Part shown: positions 1-8,257 of the stretch, one piece after another
Layout of the letters: every line of letters begins with the position of its first letter
Numbering within the stretch: the stretch's first letter is position 1
Program-made: the position numbers and the translations under genes
Assembly (NCBI GenBank): GCA_040079635.1
Contig: JBEBJY010000014.1
Span: 1 to 49,240 of the forward strand
Source: Aalborgiella sp040079635
GTDB lineage: Bacteria; Pseudomonadota; Gammaproteobacteria; Burkholderiales; Burkholderiaceae_C
Length of the DNA: 49,240 nt
Direction: 5' to 3'
The notes under the pieces: model-generated
The model's input: only the letters and a program-made list of their open reading frames with translations
What the model was told of the DNA's origin: nothing
The model's database searches: none

Positions 1-185
1 ATGCAATGGTGCGCGATAACAAGCCGTTTAATTTTGCAATCCATGGCTTGCCTGATTTAACTTGACTTCTAAGACAGTTGCTGACCCCAATTTCTGGTGC
101 TTCCATTTAAAATATAAGTACGAATTTTTACTCGTTATTGTTTATTTAATTTGTCGAATTTTAGAACTACAAGATTGGTATTGCC

Positions 186-998
186 ATGCTCAGAAATAAG
201 AACATTGGAAATTTACGATCAGTCAGATCGACAAATATTAGACAGGTCGTTAGTCACAGCCAAGCTCACTGGATAGATATTTGGCTGCCTCGACTGAGTC
301 ATTTGGCTCAATTCGGACTCTTTTTATTCACGATTGGAAGTATATATTTTACTGTTCTACCTTTGTATCAAAAGGCATTACTAGAGGAAGCGATAGCAAA
401 AAAAGAAGTTGAACTTGTAAATACAACAAAAATTCTAAATAAATCTTACGCACGAATACGCTTGTATGCAGTACGGGAGTTTTATGTTACTGCTGTTCCA
501 CCATGTACAGGCAGATTTAATACAACTAGTAATACTATTAAAAAAGACGAAATCACCGTAAAACCTAAATCAAGAGCCGATTTAGTTTATGACATTGATA
601 TAGAAAGTTGCTTGCAGAAAATGCTGACGGACACGCCCGCATTAACTGAGCTAAGGCCAGAAGATAGAAAAATATTTGAGAACGCGGTGAATAACCTTAG
701 CAAAGCTCTTGTCGAGAAGCGAAAGATCTCTATGGTGCAATATAACGCTGCTCCATCAAAAATTACGCAAGCAGAACTTATGACACTACCTAAGGATAGC
801 TATCGAGTGCAAGCTTTAGAGTTTAACGAAAAGGCTATGAATGCCTTAACTGGCAGAAATACTGCTTCAATTGTTGAAAGAAGAAAATTGGCTGGGGAAA
901 TCGCTCAAGAGCGAATTGGTGTGCTTTACGAGCAATCGATTTATAAGGGGATTGATGCGCTCAAGCACATTGAATGGGCGCCGCTATTGGAAAAATGA
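186..998 (+). CDS. Hypothetical single-pass membrane protein, unknown function
   Basis: I do not recognise this 270-residue protein. It has one clear hydrophobic segment at about residues 40-61, rich in Leu, Phe and Ile. A charged, probably coiled-coil stretch follows (about residues 66-95, with EEAIAKKEVEL), then a hydrophilic C-terminal domain with cysteines near residues 107 and 141. The basic N-terminus suggests N-in, C-out topology. The gene is much more AT-rich than asd downstream and uses AT-ending codons, which suggests separate ancestry or recent acquisition. No strong Shine-Dalgarno sequence precedes the ATG at 186. It occupies the place upstream of asd where leu genes are often found in related bacteria (from memory). 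The ORF is probably real because of its length and its coherent membrane topology. Confidence 0.7.
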   Translation: MLRNKNIGNLRSVRSTNIRQVVSHSQAHWIDIWLPRLSHLAQFGLFLFTIGSIYFTVLPLYQKALLEEAIAKKEVELVNTTKILNKSYARIRLYAVREFYVTAVPPCTGRFNTTSNTIKKDEITVKPKSRADLVYDIDIESCLQKMLTDTPALTELRPEDRKIFENAVNNLSKALVEKRKISMVQYNAAPSKITQAELMTLPKDSYRVQALEFNEKAMNALTGRNTASIVERRKLAGEIAQERIGVLYEQSIYKGIDALKHIEWAPLLEK

Positions 999-1017
999 AT
1001 TAGTTGAAGTACTCAGC

Positions 1018-1023
1018 TATAAT
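1018..1023 (+). promoter_or_regulatory. Candidate -10 box for the leader-asd transcript
   Basis: A perfect TATAAT lies seven bases before the ATG of the leader ORF at 1031. No good -35 hexamer is seen at 16-18 bp, so the promoter is inferred. A start about seven bases downstream would place the 5' end at or next to the leader AUG. Confidence 0.45.
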
Positions 1024-1030
1024 CAAACTC

Positions 1031-1132
1031 ATGAACGCCCCTGTGACCTCCACAACAACCATCCAAGCCGCTTGTGCGCTGGATGTTTGCGCGTTTATAA
1101 CTTCCACCAAAACGACGACCATTAAAGGCTAA
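1031..1132 (+). CDS. Putative Thr/Ile-rich leader peptide of asd (attenuator-type)
   Basis: This 33-codon ORF contains nine Thr and three Ile, clustered as TSTTTI (residues 6-11) and ITSTKTTTIKG (residues 23-33). It ends 84 bases before asd, and its stop codon lies at the foot of a long RNA hairpin (1129-1184). This is the layout of amino-acid biosynthetic leader peptides such as E. coli ThrL, which is also Thr/Ile-rich and precedes a gene of the aspartate family. Asd makes aspartate semialdehyde, the precursor of Thr, Met, Ile and lysine, so control by charged tRNA-Thr or tRNA-Ile makes sense. No Shine-Dalgarno sequence is visible; a TATAAT seven bases upstream suggests a leaderless message. 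The role is inferred from composition and position; the codons themselves are directly visible. Confidence 0.6.
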   Translation: MNAPVTSTTTIQAACALDVCAFITSTKTTTIKG

Positions 1133-1210
1133 TCCAGCCCGGTTCGTCGCGCCCACCCCGGAGCTAGACGAGCCGGGGGATTAGTCAAGACTGATTAATT
1201 TGAAAGGCGC
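1113..1210 (+). promoter_or_regulatory. Candidate attenuator RNA structures upstream of asd
   Basis: Four pairings can be drawn. (a) Threonine codons at 1113-1120 (CGACGACC) pair with 1141-1149. (b) A long hairpin joins CTAATCC at 1129-1135 to GGATTAG at 1178-1184 and CCCGGTTCGTC at 1138-1148 to GACGAGCCGGG at 1167-1177, with one 2-base bulge and one G-U pair. (c) A competing hairpin joins CCCCGG at 1156-1161 to CCGGGG at 1173-1178. (d) GCGCC at 1149-1153, in the loop of (b), can pair with GGCGC at 1206-1210, which overlaps the asd ribosome-binding site. There is no U-tract after (b) or (c), so a plain intrinsic terminator is not evident. Control could be Rho-dependent or translational. Confidence 0.5.
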
Positions 1211-1216
1211 TTAAAA

Positions 1217-2356
1217 ATGAAAAAAGTAGGTAACTTAGTAGGTTTGGTAGGCTGGCGCGGCATGGTCGGCTCGGTGCTGATTGACCGCATGCAGGCTGAG
1301 GGCGATTTTGCGCTCATCGAGCCGGTGTTCTTCTCCACCTCCAACGCGGGCGGCAAAGCCCCCGCTTACGCCAAAAACGAAACCACGCTGAAAGACGCTT
1401 TTGACATTGAAGCGTTGAAAAAGTGCGACATCATTTTGACCGCGCAAGGCGGTGACTACACCTCTGAGGTCTTCCCTAAGCTACGCGCAGCGGGTTGGAC
1501 CGGGCACTGGATTGACGCGGCTTCGACCCTGCGGATGAAGGACGATGCGATCATCATCCTTGACCCAGTGAACTTGCCGGTCATCAAAAACTCACTCACC
1601 AAAGGCGGTAACAACTGGGTGGGCGGCAATTGCACCGTGAGCTGTATGTTGATGGGTGTGGGCGCGCTGTACAAAGCAGGTCTGGTCGAGTGGATGACCA
1701 CTATGACTTACCAAGCTGCCTCAGGTGGCGGCGCACAGCACATGCGCGAGCTACTTACCCAGTTTGGCACGCTGAATGGCGAAGTTCGCTCGCTGCTGGA
1801 CGACCCAAAATCTGCGATTTTGGAAATCGACCGCAAAGTGCTGGCGAAACAGCAATCGCTCACCGCGTCTGAGACTGCCAACTTCGGCGCACCGTTGGGT
1901 GGCAGCTTGATTCCGTGGATTGACAGTGATCTGGGCAACGGCATGTCCAAAGAAGAGTGGAAAGGTGGCGTAGAAACCAACAAGATTTTGGGCCAGGGCG
2001 CGATGTTTGGCACGGCTGCCACACCAGTTGACGGTTTCTGTGTTCGTATTGGTGCGATGCGATGCCACAGCCAAGCGTTGACCTTCAAGCTGAAAAAAGA
2101 CGTGCCAGTGGCAGATTTAGAAGCCATGATGGCGGCGGACAACGAGTGGGTCAAAGTCGTACCCAACACCAAAGAAGCAACTCTGCGCGAATTAACACCA
2201 GTGCAAGTGACCGGCACCATGAGCATCCCAGTGGGCCGCGTGCGCAAGCTGGCAATGGGGCCCGAGTATGTGGGTGCGTTCACAATTGGTGACCAGTTGC
2301 TCTGGGGTGCGGCTGAGCCCTTGCGCCGTATGCTGCGGATTTTGCTTGAAGACTAA
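1217..2356 (+). CDS. asd: Aspartate-semialdehyde dehydrogenase
   Basis: This enzyme reduces beta-aspartyl phosphate to aspartate semialdehyde with NADPH, the branch point to lysine/meso-diaminopimelate, Thr, Met and Ile. The 379-residue protein has the NADP-binding GWRGMVG loop at residues 12-18 and the catalytic cysteine C139 in GGNCTVSC. A conserved RIGAMRCHSQA stretch near residue 280 carries the active-site histidine region. Its length fits the Gram-negative Asd class. The ATG at 1217 follows GAAAGG by about nine bases. It sits behind the Thr-rich leader and upstream of fimV with a 273-bp gap. It also supplies diaminopimelate precursor for the MurE made from the dcw cluster in this window. 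Confidence 0.97.
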   Translation: MKKVGNLVGLVGWRGMVGSVLIDRMQAEGDFALIEPVFFSTSNAGGKAPAYAKNETTLKDAFDIEALKKCDIILTAQGGDYTSEVFPKLRAAGWTGHWIDAASTLRMKDDAIIILDPVNLPVIKNSLTKGGNNWVGGNCTVSCMLMGVGALYKAGLVEWMTTMTYQAASGGGAQHMRELLTQFGTLNGEVRSLLDDPKSAILEIDRKVLAKQQSLTASETANFGAPLGGSLIPWIDSDLGNGMSKEEWKGGVETNKILGQGAMFGTAATPVDGFCVRIGAMRCHSQALTFKLKKDVPVADLEAMMAADNEWVKVVPNTKEATLRELTPVQVTGTMSIPVGRVRKLAMGPEYVGAFTIGDQLLWGAAEPLRRMLRILLED

Positions 2357-2629
2357 AGTCGCACAATCTTTGTGAGTGGCAGCTAAGCGCACTTAGTCTT
2401 GTTAAATAGTTGCTTACTCACAACAGTCAATTGGTTAAAACTGTGAATGTCTTTATGTTTGCAAGTTAAAGTAGTACCGTACAAGTCACAATATAGAAAT
2501 TGACTTAGCTTTTTGACGTAAGCCATTGATGTGTTATGAAATTTAATCTTATTTAATTTAAGATTCATACGCCTCTTTGTTGCGTCGATAAGCTGACGGT
2601 CCTTCACAGAATACGAAAATAAGACGCAA
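2357..2629 (+). other. AT-rich intergenic region between asd and fimV
   Basis: There is no convincing ORF. A short hairpin, CTAAG (2383-2387) with CTTAG (2392-2396), is followed by TCTTGTT and may be a weak terminator for asd. The rest probably holds the fimV promoter, but I cannot point to clear -35/-10 boxes. Confidence 0.4.
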
Positions 2630-5338
2630 ATGCATACCAAATTGAACTCAATCACACAAGCCAACATGCCAGCATCGATCAAGCCTTGGCGTTTAACCGC
2701 ACTGGCAGCAGCCATGGGCGCGTTGTTGAGTGTGGCACATATTGACGCAAATGCGCTGGCGCTAGGACGGATCACGTCTTTGTCGTCATTGGGCGAGCCT
2801 TTGCTTGCTGGTATTGATGTGCCTGATATCAACGATGAAGAACGCGCCAGCCTGAAAGCGTCATTAGCATCACCAGATGCTTTTAGGATTGCTGGCATGG
2901 AGTACAACCCTGCTTTGGCATCAACACAAATCACCCTGATTCGTCGTGACAATGGCAGCAGCTACTTGCTCTTGCGCAGCGACAAAGTCGTGACCGACCC
3001 GTTTATCAACCTTGTGATCAGCGCCAATTGGTCAACCGGTCGCATTGTACGCAATTACACACTCTTGCTCGACCCACCAGCAGCCAAACAAAGCGAAGCT
3101 GCAGCCGTGACCGCGCCAATAGCTGTTTTACCTGCTCCTCAAGCAGCCACACCTGCACCTGTTCCAGCAGCTGTATCTTCGCCAGCTGTGGTTTCAGCAC
3201 CAGTTGCAGCTCGCGCAACGACACCATCACCTCCTGCGGCAAGCCCTGCGCCAGCACCTGTTGCCATGCCAAAAGCACCTGCAGCAGCAGCCAAGCCGAG
3301 CGTTGCCCAACAAAAAGCTCCCACAAGCAATTCTGGCGGACAAGTCAAAGTTGGTAATGGCGACACGGCTGGCAAAATTGCGGCTAACAATCTGCCTGGT
3401 AACGTATCGCTAGAGCAAATGCTGGTTGCCATGCTGCGCGGCAACCCGCAAGCGTTTGTGGGCAACAACATCAACCGTTTAAAAGCTGGCGCGATTTTAG
3501 ATTTACCAACGGAAGCCGAAGCTGCCGCTCTTTCCGCCAATGAAGCGAAGCAAAGCGTCGTTGCACAAAGCAAAGATTTCAACAGCTTTAGACGAAAACT
3601 GGCTGAAAGCGCACCCGCTTTAGCCTCGAAATCGACCGACCGCGTTGCCGGCGGCAAAATCGAAGCCAAAGTTGAAGATCAAAAAGCCGCTGCAGTGACA
3701 CCAGACAAGCTCACGCTGTCAAAAGGTGGATTGTCGGCTGGTGACAAATCTGCCGCTGCAGCAAAAGAGAATTTAGAAAAAATCGCCAAAGAGCGCCAAG
3801 CCAAAGACGATGCTGCACGCAGTGCTGAGCTAGCTAAAAACATCAAAGATCTGAACAAAATTGCCAGTGCAACTCCAAATGCACCAACTGCACCAGCAAC
3901 CTCAGCTGCAACGGCAGCTACAGCACCAAAAGCTGCAGCGCCATCTGTAACAACTCCTGTTCCGGCTGTTGCCGCTGTTGTAGCTACTACTCCCGAAAAG
4001 TCAGTAACACCTGCCGCGCCTGCCGCTGCAGTTGCTGCTGCACCTGCCGTGGCAACCACCACACCAGCAGTGCCCTCGGCACCAGTGACACCTGCAGCTC
4101 CTAAGCCACCAGTCGTTGCCAAAGCACCCGTTGTGGTTGCACCCGTAGCCGAGCCGAGCGCCATAGACTTTTTGATGGATGACCCCGTTGTGCTGCCAGC
4201 CGCTGGTGGTTTGCTGGTGGCTCTTTTAGCGGGTGGCTTGTATGCCAACAGTAAGCGTAAAGAGCGCAATGCAGCTGAGCAAGCTGAAGATGACGCATTG
4301 TCTGATGAGCATTTTGCTGAAAAATCTTTTTTCAATGAAACGACCAATGAACCCATCATGGAGCATGAAGCGCCAGGCGTTGAAATCGCTGACACGGCTC
4401 ATGTGGCTGAGGAAGTTGCACCCGTCATAACCAATGAAGTGAATGAAATCACGACACCCGCTGTGAACGCGCATGCAGTGGTAGACCCACTGACAGAAGC
4501 CAATGTCTATTTAGATTACGGGCGAGACGTGCAGGCTGAAGAAATCCTCAAAGATGGTCTCAAAACACAGCCAGAAAATGTTGCAATTTACGCGAAGTTA
4601 ATGGGCATTTACTCAAAACGCCGTGATGCTAAAAACTTTGAACAAATGGCCTTAAAAGCAAAGCTGCTGTTAACTGAATCTGACCCACAATGGCTAGCTC
4701 TCAGCAAAGAAGGTTTTGAACTAGAGCCAAGCAACCCTTTGTACCATGCTGGCGCGCCTGATGCGGATGACCCGTTTGCAGCCATTAGCGGTACAGAGTT
4801 TTCTACCCGCACTGTTGCACAGCTAGACCCAGAATCTGCCAAATCACCTGCATCTGTAGATCTTGATTTGGACTTTAACTTTGCCTCTGCATTCCCAGAA
4901 TCAACCAAAAAAGCAGAACCGCCAAAATCGCCTTTGGTTGATTTTCCTGATTTTTCACTTGAACCGATTAAAGCCGCGTTAGAACCAGCCGTTTCCTCTG
5001 TCAGTGCACCTGTTGTCGCTGCTGCGGCAGCCATAACAACTGCTGTTGTAGCTGCACCGCAGGCAGCAACCGTTTCAAACAATCTGCCAAAACCTCTAGA
5101 ACTTGATCTTGGCCATTTATCACTTGACCTTAACAACACAGCACCAAAGGCTAGTAATGCTGCATCAGCATCAGGTGCAGACGGAAATGCGCCTCTAGAA
5201 ACCAAATTAGCACTTGCGCAAGAGTTCCGTGCGATTGGCGATGCGACAGGTGCAAAAATGCTAGCTAACGAAGTTTTAACACTCGCTACTGGCAGTTTAA
5301 AGACCAGAGCTGAAACCTTTCTTGCTGAGATTGGATAA
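2630..5338 (+). CDS. fimV: FimV-like peptidoglycan-binding polar membrane protein
   Basis: FimV-family proteins organise the cell pole and type IV pilus/twitching functions in gamma- and betaproteobacteria. This 902-residue protein has an N-terminal hydrophobic signal-like segment (about residues 22-45) and the family signature LGRITSLSSLGEPLLAGIDV right after it. A LysM-like region follows at about residues 255-300 (NLPGNVSLEQMLVAMLRGNP). Long Ala/Pro/Thr-rich linkers flank a transmembrane helix at about residues 518-538. A TPR-like part comes next (ANVYLDYGRDVQAEEILKDG, about residues 625-690), then the conserved C-terminal FimV helix pair ending LAEIG. The Ala/Pro linkers create long antisense open frames that should not be annotated. 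ATG at 2630 or an in-frame ATG at 2666 could be the start. The position between asd and truA is typical of Burkholderiales. Confidence 0.9.
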   Translation: MHTKLNSITQANMPASIKPWRLTALAAAMGALLSVAHIDANALALGRITSLSSLGEPLLAGIDVPDINDEERASLKASLASPDAFRIAGMEYNPALASTQITLIRRDNGSSYLLLRSDKVVTDPFINLVISANWSTGRIVRNYTLLLDPPAAKQSEAAAVTAPIAVLPAPQAATPAPVPAAVSSPAVVSAPVAARATTPSPPAASPAPAPVAMPKAPAAAAKPSVAQQKAPTSNSGGQVKVGNGDTAGKIAANNLPGNVSLEQMLVAMLRGNPQAFVGNNINRLKAGAILDLPTEAEAAALSANEAKQSVVAQSKDFNSFRRKLAESAPALASKSTDRVAGGKIEAKVEDQKAAAVTPDKLTLSKGGLSAGDKSAAAAKENLEKIAKERQAKDDAARSAELAKNIKDLNKIASATPNAPTAPATSAATAATAPKAAAPSVTTPVPAVAAVVATTPEKSVTPAAPAAAVAAAPAVATTTPAVPSAPVTPAAPKPPVVAKAPVVVAPVAEPSAIDFLMDDPVVLPAAGGLLVALLAGGLYANSKRKERNAAEQAEDDALSDEHFAEKSFFNETTNEPIMEHEAPGVEIADTAHVAEEVAPVITNEVNEITTPAVNAHAVVDPLTEANVYLDYGRDVQAEEILKDGLKTQPENVAIYAKLMGIYSKRRDAKNFEQMALKAKLLLTESDPQWLALSKEGFELEPSNPLYHAGAPDADDPFAAISGTEFSTRTVAQLDPESAKSPASVDLDLDFNFASAFPESTKKAEPPKSPLVDFPDFSLEPIKAALEPAVSSVSAPVVAAAAAITTAVVAAPQAATVSNNLPKPLELDLGHLSLDLNNTAPKASNAASASGADGNAPLETKLALAQEFRAIGDATGAKMLANEVLTLATGSLKTRAETFLAEIG

Positions 5339-5359
5339 TTCCGCTCTTTTAGCAATGTT

Positions 5360-6166
5360 GTGCGCCATTCTGTGAGGATTGCGCTCGGGGTTAGCTACAA
5401 CGGTAGTGCCTATGAGGGTTGGCAGAGCCAACTCTCAGGTCTCACGGTTCAAGACAAATTAGAAGCCGCTTTGGGCAAATTCACCCAAAATAAGGTTTCT
5501 ACTTTGTGCGCAGGTCGCACTGACTCTGGTGTTCACGGTTTGATGCAAGTGGTGCATTTTGACACTGACGCTGAGCGCGAACCCACCTCTTGGGTGCGCG
5601 GCACCAATGCTTACCTTCCGAAAGACATCGCCGTCCAATGGGCGCAAATCGTTCCCCGAGAATTTCACTGCCGCGCCAGTGCGACTGCGCGGCGCTATGC
5701 CTATGTGGTGCTGGAATCTGCGGTTCGGCCCAGCGTGGAAGCAGGTCGTGTCGGCTGGGTTTACCGTAGTTTGGATGCTCAGGCCATGCAAAAAGCAGCC
5801 GGATATTTGCTCGGTGAGCATGATTTCAGCTCGTTTAGGGCGGCAGCTTGCCAAGCTTTGTCACCTCTCAAAACCATGCAGCGTATTGATATTTCACATC
5901 GTGGCGAGCCGATGCAACGTTACTGGCGTTTTGAGTTCGAGGCCAATGCCTTTTTGCACCACATGATCCGAAACGTGATGGGTTGCCTGCTGATGGTGGG
6001 TGATGGCCGCCAGCCGCCAGAATGGATACTGGATGTGCTTGCCAAGCGTAACAGAGATGCCGCTGCGCCCACCTTCTCGCCGGATGGCTTGTATTTTCTT
6101 GGGCCGGTTTACCCAGACAGCTGGGGGCTACCTAAGCAAACGGCGGCTTTTGACTGGTTGCCATAG
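5360..6166 (+). CDS. truA: tRNA pseudouridine(38-40) synthase TruA
   Basis: TruA converts uridines 38-40 in the anticodon arm of many tRNAs to pseudouridine. The 268-residue protein has the catalytic motif AGRTDSGVHG with Asp55, the N-terminal YNG-Y-GWQ element (residues 13-22) and the C-terminal FLHHMIRNVMG motif near residue 195. The start is a GTG at 5360; a second GTG at 5372 (before RIALG) is an alternative and would cost four residues. It lies 21 bp after fimV and 41 bp before trpF, so it is probably cotranscribed with both. Confidence 0.95.
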   Translation: MRHSVRIALGVSYNGSAYEGWQSQLSGLTVQDKLEAALGKFTQNKVSTLCAGRTDSGVHGLMQVVHFDTDAEREPTSWVRGTNAYLPKDIAVQWAQIVPREFHCRASATARRYAYVVLESAVRPSVEAGRVGWVYRSLDAQAMQKAAGYLLGEHDFSSFRAAACQALSPLKTMQRIDISHRGEPMQRYWRFEFEANAFLHHMIRNVMGCLLMVGDGRQPPEWILDVLAKRNRDAAAPTFSPDGLYFLGPVYPDSWGLPKQTAAFDWLP

Positions 6167-6207
6167 CCTAAGACTTAGCCATTCAAAGTCATCCGCTATG
6201 CACTAAG

Positions 6208-6960
6208 ATGCAGGCTATGACGATTTTTGCTACGAATTCCGCTCTTTCAACTTCATTGGCAGCCCAGCGCACGCGCATCAAAATCTGCGGTTTAACGCGT
6301 GAAGTAGACGTCGATGCAGCCGTCGCCGCCGGTGCTGACGCCATCGGTTTTGTGCTTTACAAAGCCAGTCCACGCTATGTAACACCCGAACGCGCCGCGG
6401 AACTGGCGCGTCGTTTACCGCCTTTTGTGACACCTGTGCTGCTGTTTGTCAATGAAAACACTACAAATATAATAGCTGCTCAGGCAATGAATACGACGGC
6501 TATAGCTCAATTTCATGGTGATGAAACGTCTGAAATGTGTAACTCAGCAAAATGCAGCTTCATACGTGCCGCACGAATACCCCTAGGACCAGATGCCGCC
6601 CATTTTGACCTAGTAAAATATGTGCAAGATTACTCACAAGCCCAAGCCATTTTGCTCGACGCCCATGTCGAGGGTTATGGTGGCGGCGGAAAAACATTCA
6701 ATTGGTCACTGCTTCCAACAAACGTCAACGCTCACCTCGTCTTAAGTGGTGGGCTGAACGCTGCCAACGTGACCGATGGCATTTTGCAGGTTCGGCCACG
6801 CTGTAAAACGCTGGCGGTAGACGTCAGCTCTGGCGTTGAAGCAACGGATGCGCAGGGCAACACCCTCAAAGGCATCAAAGACCACGACAAAATCCATCAA
6901 TTCGTCCAAGCCGTACGCGCTGCGGATGAACAATTTAATTCAATCATCAAGAATCGTTAA
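6208..6960 (+). CDS. trpF: N-(5'-phosphoribosyl)anthranilate isomerase
   Basis: TrpF catalyses the Amadori rearrangement of phosphoribosylanthranilate in tryptophan synthesis. This 250-residue TIM barrel has the catalytic Cys27 in IKICGLT and the general-acid Asp151 in LLDAHVEGYGGGG. The phosphate-binding LSGGLNAANV and DVSSGVE loops are near the C-terminus. The N-terminus is about 20 residues longer than usual; an in-frame ATG at 6217 is an alternative start. Residues about 84-101 (between VNE and QFHGDE) are encoded by a copy of the dispersed AT-rich repeat described separately. The normal spacing between VN and QFHGDE looks preserved, so the repeat has replaced rather than lengthened this helix. 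trpB follows after 13 bp. Confidence 0.95.
   Translation: MQAMTIFATNSALSTSLAAQRTRIKICGLTREVDVDAAVAAGADAIGFVLYKASPRYVTPERAAELARRLPPFVTPVLLFVNENTTNIIAAQAMNTTAIAQFHGDETSEMCNSAKCSFIRAARIPLGPDAAHFDLVKYVQDYSQAQAILLDAHVEGYGGGGKTFNWSLLPTNVNAHLVLSGGLNAANVTDGILQVRPRCKTLAVDVSSGVEATDAQGNTLKGIKDHDKIHQFVQAVRAADEQFNSIIKNR
6460..6513 (+). repeat. Dispersed repeat copy A, within trpF
   Basis: The core GGCAATGAATACGACGGCT matches the family core GGCAATAAATACGCCGGCT at 17 of 19 positions. It is preceded by AATATAATAGCT and followed by ATAGCTCAATTT, as in the other copies. It lies in the coding strand of trpF and leaves the frame open. Confidence 0.75.
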
Positions 6961-6973
6961 AAGAGTATTAATC

Positions 6974-8257
6974 ATGTTTGACTACCAACAACCCGATGCA
7001 AGCGGTCATTTCGGCATCTACGGCGGCAGCTTTGTGTCTGAAACGCTGACGCACGCCATCAACGAACTCAAAGACGCTTACGCCAAATACCAGCACGACC
7101 CAGCGTTTATTGCGGAATTCAAGTCTGAACTCGCCCACTTTGTCGGCCGCCCTTCCCCCATTTACCACGCAGCCCGCATGAGCCGTGAGCAAGGCGGGGC
7201 GCAGATCTTCCTGAAACGCGAAGACTTGAACCACACTGGCGCACACAAAATCAACAATACCATCGGCCAAGCCATGCTCGCCAAGCGCATGGGAAAACCC
7301 CGCGTGATTGCTGAAACAGGCGCTGGCCAACACGGTGTTGCCACGGCTACCATCTGCGCCCGCTATGGCTTGGAATGCGTGGTCTACATGGGTAGTGAAG
7401 ACGTGAAACGCCAAAGCCCCAACGTCTACCGCATGAAACTGCTGGGCGCGACAGTCGTGCCCGTTGAAAGCGGCAGCCGCACTTTGAAAGACGCGCTAAA
7501 CGAGGCGATGCGCGACTGGGTCGCCAATGTGGACAACACTTTTTACATCATCGGTACCGTGGCAGGTCCACACCCCTACCCGATGATGGTTCGCGACTTT
7601 CAAAGCGTGATTGGAAACGAGTGCTTGGTGCAAATGCCAGAAATGCTGACAGCGGCCGGCTGTAAAACTGAGCAACCCGATGCCGTGATTGCTTGCGTGG
7701 GTGGTGGTAGTAATGCCATGGGTATTTTTTACCCCTACATCAAGCATGAAAACACCCGTTTGATTGGCGTTGAAGCGGCCGGTGAGGGCTTGGAAAGTGG
7801 TAAACACTCGGCTTCGCTGCAGCGCGGCAGTGCAGGTGTGTTGCACGGCAACCGCACCTATATTTTGCAAGATGACAATGGCCAGATCACCGAAACCCAC
7901 AGCGTCAGCGCTGGCTTGGACTACCCAGGCGTAGGCCCTGAGCATGCATTTTTGAAGGACATTGGTCGCGCTGAATACGTCGGCATCACCGACGAAGAAG
8001 CCTTGTCCGCGTTTCATTACCTGTGCCGAACCGAAGGCATCATCCCCGCGCTGGAGTCTAGCCACGCAGTTGCTTATGCTATGAAATTAGCCAAAACGAT
8101 GCGTCCAGATCAATCCATTTTGGTCAACTTATCTGGCCGTGGTGACAAAGACATTGGTACGGTGGCTGATTTGAGCAAGGCTGATTTCTTTTGTCGTCCA
8201 AGTTGTGAAGGACAATCGGTCAAAGGTAGTGAGCAGATTGTGAGGATGGTGAAATGA
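6974..8257 (+). CDS. trpB: Tryptophan synthase beta chain
   Basis: TrpB condenses indole with serine, using pyridoxal phosphate, to make tryptophan. The ATG at 6974 gives 427 residues starting MFDYQQPDASGHFG, the usual N-terminus; the open frame continues upstream into trpF but that part is not expected to be translated. The PLP lysine is K92 in HTGAHKINN, and the phosphate-binding GGGSNAMG loop lies near residue 240. The C-terminal SGRGDKDIGTV motif is intact. It overlaps trpA by four bases (ATGA), consistent with translational coupling of the alpha2-beta2 enzyme. Confidence 0.97.
   Translation: MFDYQQPDASGHFGIYGGSFVSETLTHAINELKDAYAKYQHDPAFIAEFKSELAHFVGRPSPIYHAARMSREQGGAQIFLKREDLNHTGAHKINNTIGQAMLAKRMGKPRVIAETGAGQHGVATATICARYGLECVVYMGSEDVKRQSPNVYRMKLLGATVVPVESGSRTLKDALNEAMRDWVANVDNTFYIIGTVAGPHPYPMMVRDFQSVIGNECLVQMPEMLTAAGCKTEQPDAVIACVGGGSNAMGIFYPYIKHENTRLIGVEAAGEGLESGKHSASLQRGSAGVLHGNRTYILQDDNGQITETHSVSAGLDYPGVGPEHAFLKDIGRAEYVGITDEEALSAFHYLCRTEGIIPALESSHAVAYAMKLAKTMRPDQSILVNLSGRGDKDIGTVADLSKADFFCRPSCEGQSVKGSEQIVRMVK

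Noticed and set aside
3..65. A frame open from the window edge to TGA at 63-65 (ending LPDLT)
   Set aside because: It could be the 3' end of an upstream gene, but about 20 codons without a recognised motif are too few to support a call. I see nothing else in 1-185 apart from AT-rich DNA.
871..1125. ORF overlapping the end of the membrane protein and the leader
   Set aside because: It overlaps a better ORF, has no recognisable composition, and is in a different frame from the Thr-rich leader.
3139..5355. Long antisense open frames under fimV
   Set aside because: They arise from Ala/Pro/Thr-rich codons of fimV and encode low-complexity proteins with no family features.
8041..8110. AT-richer patch near the trpB 3' end as another repeat copy
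   Set aside because: It encodes the normal conserved ESSHAVAYAMKLA segment and lacks the repeat core.
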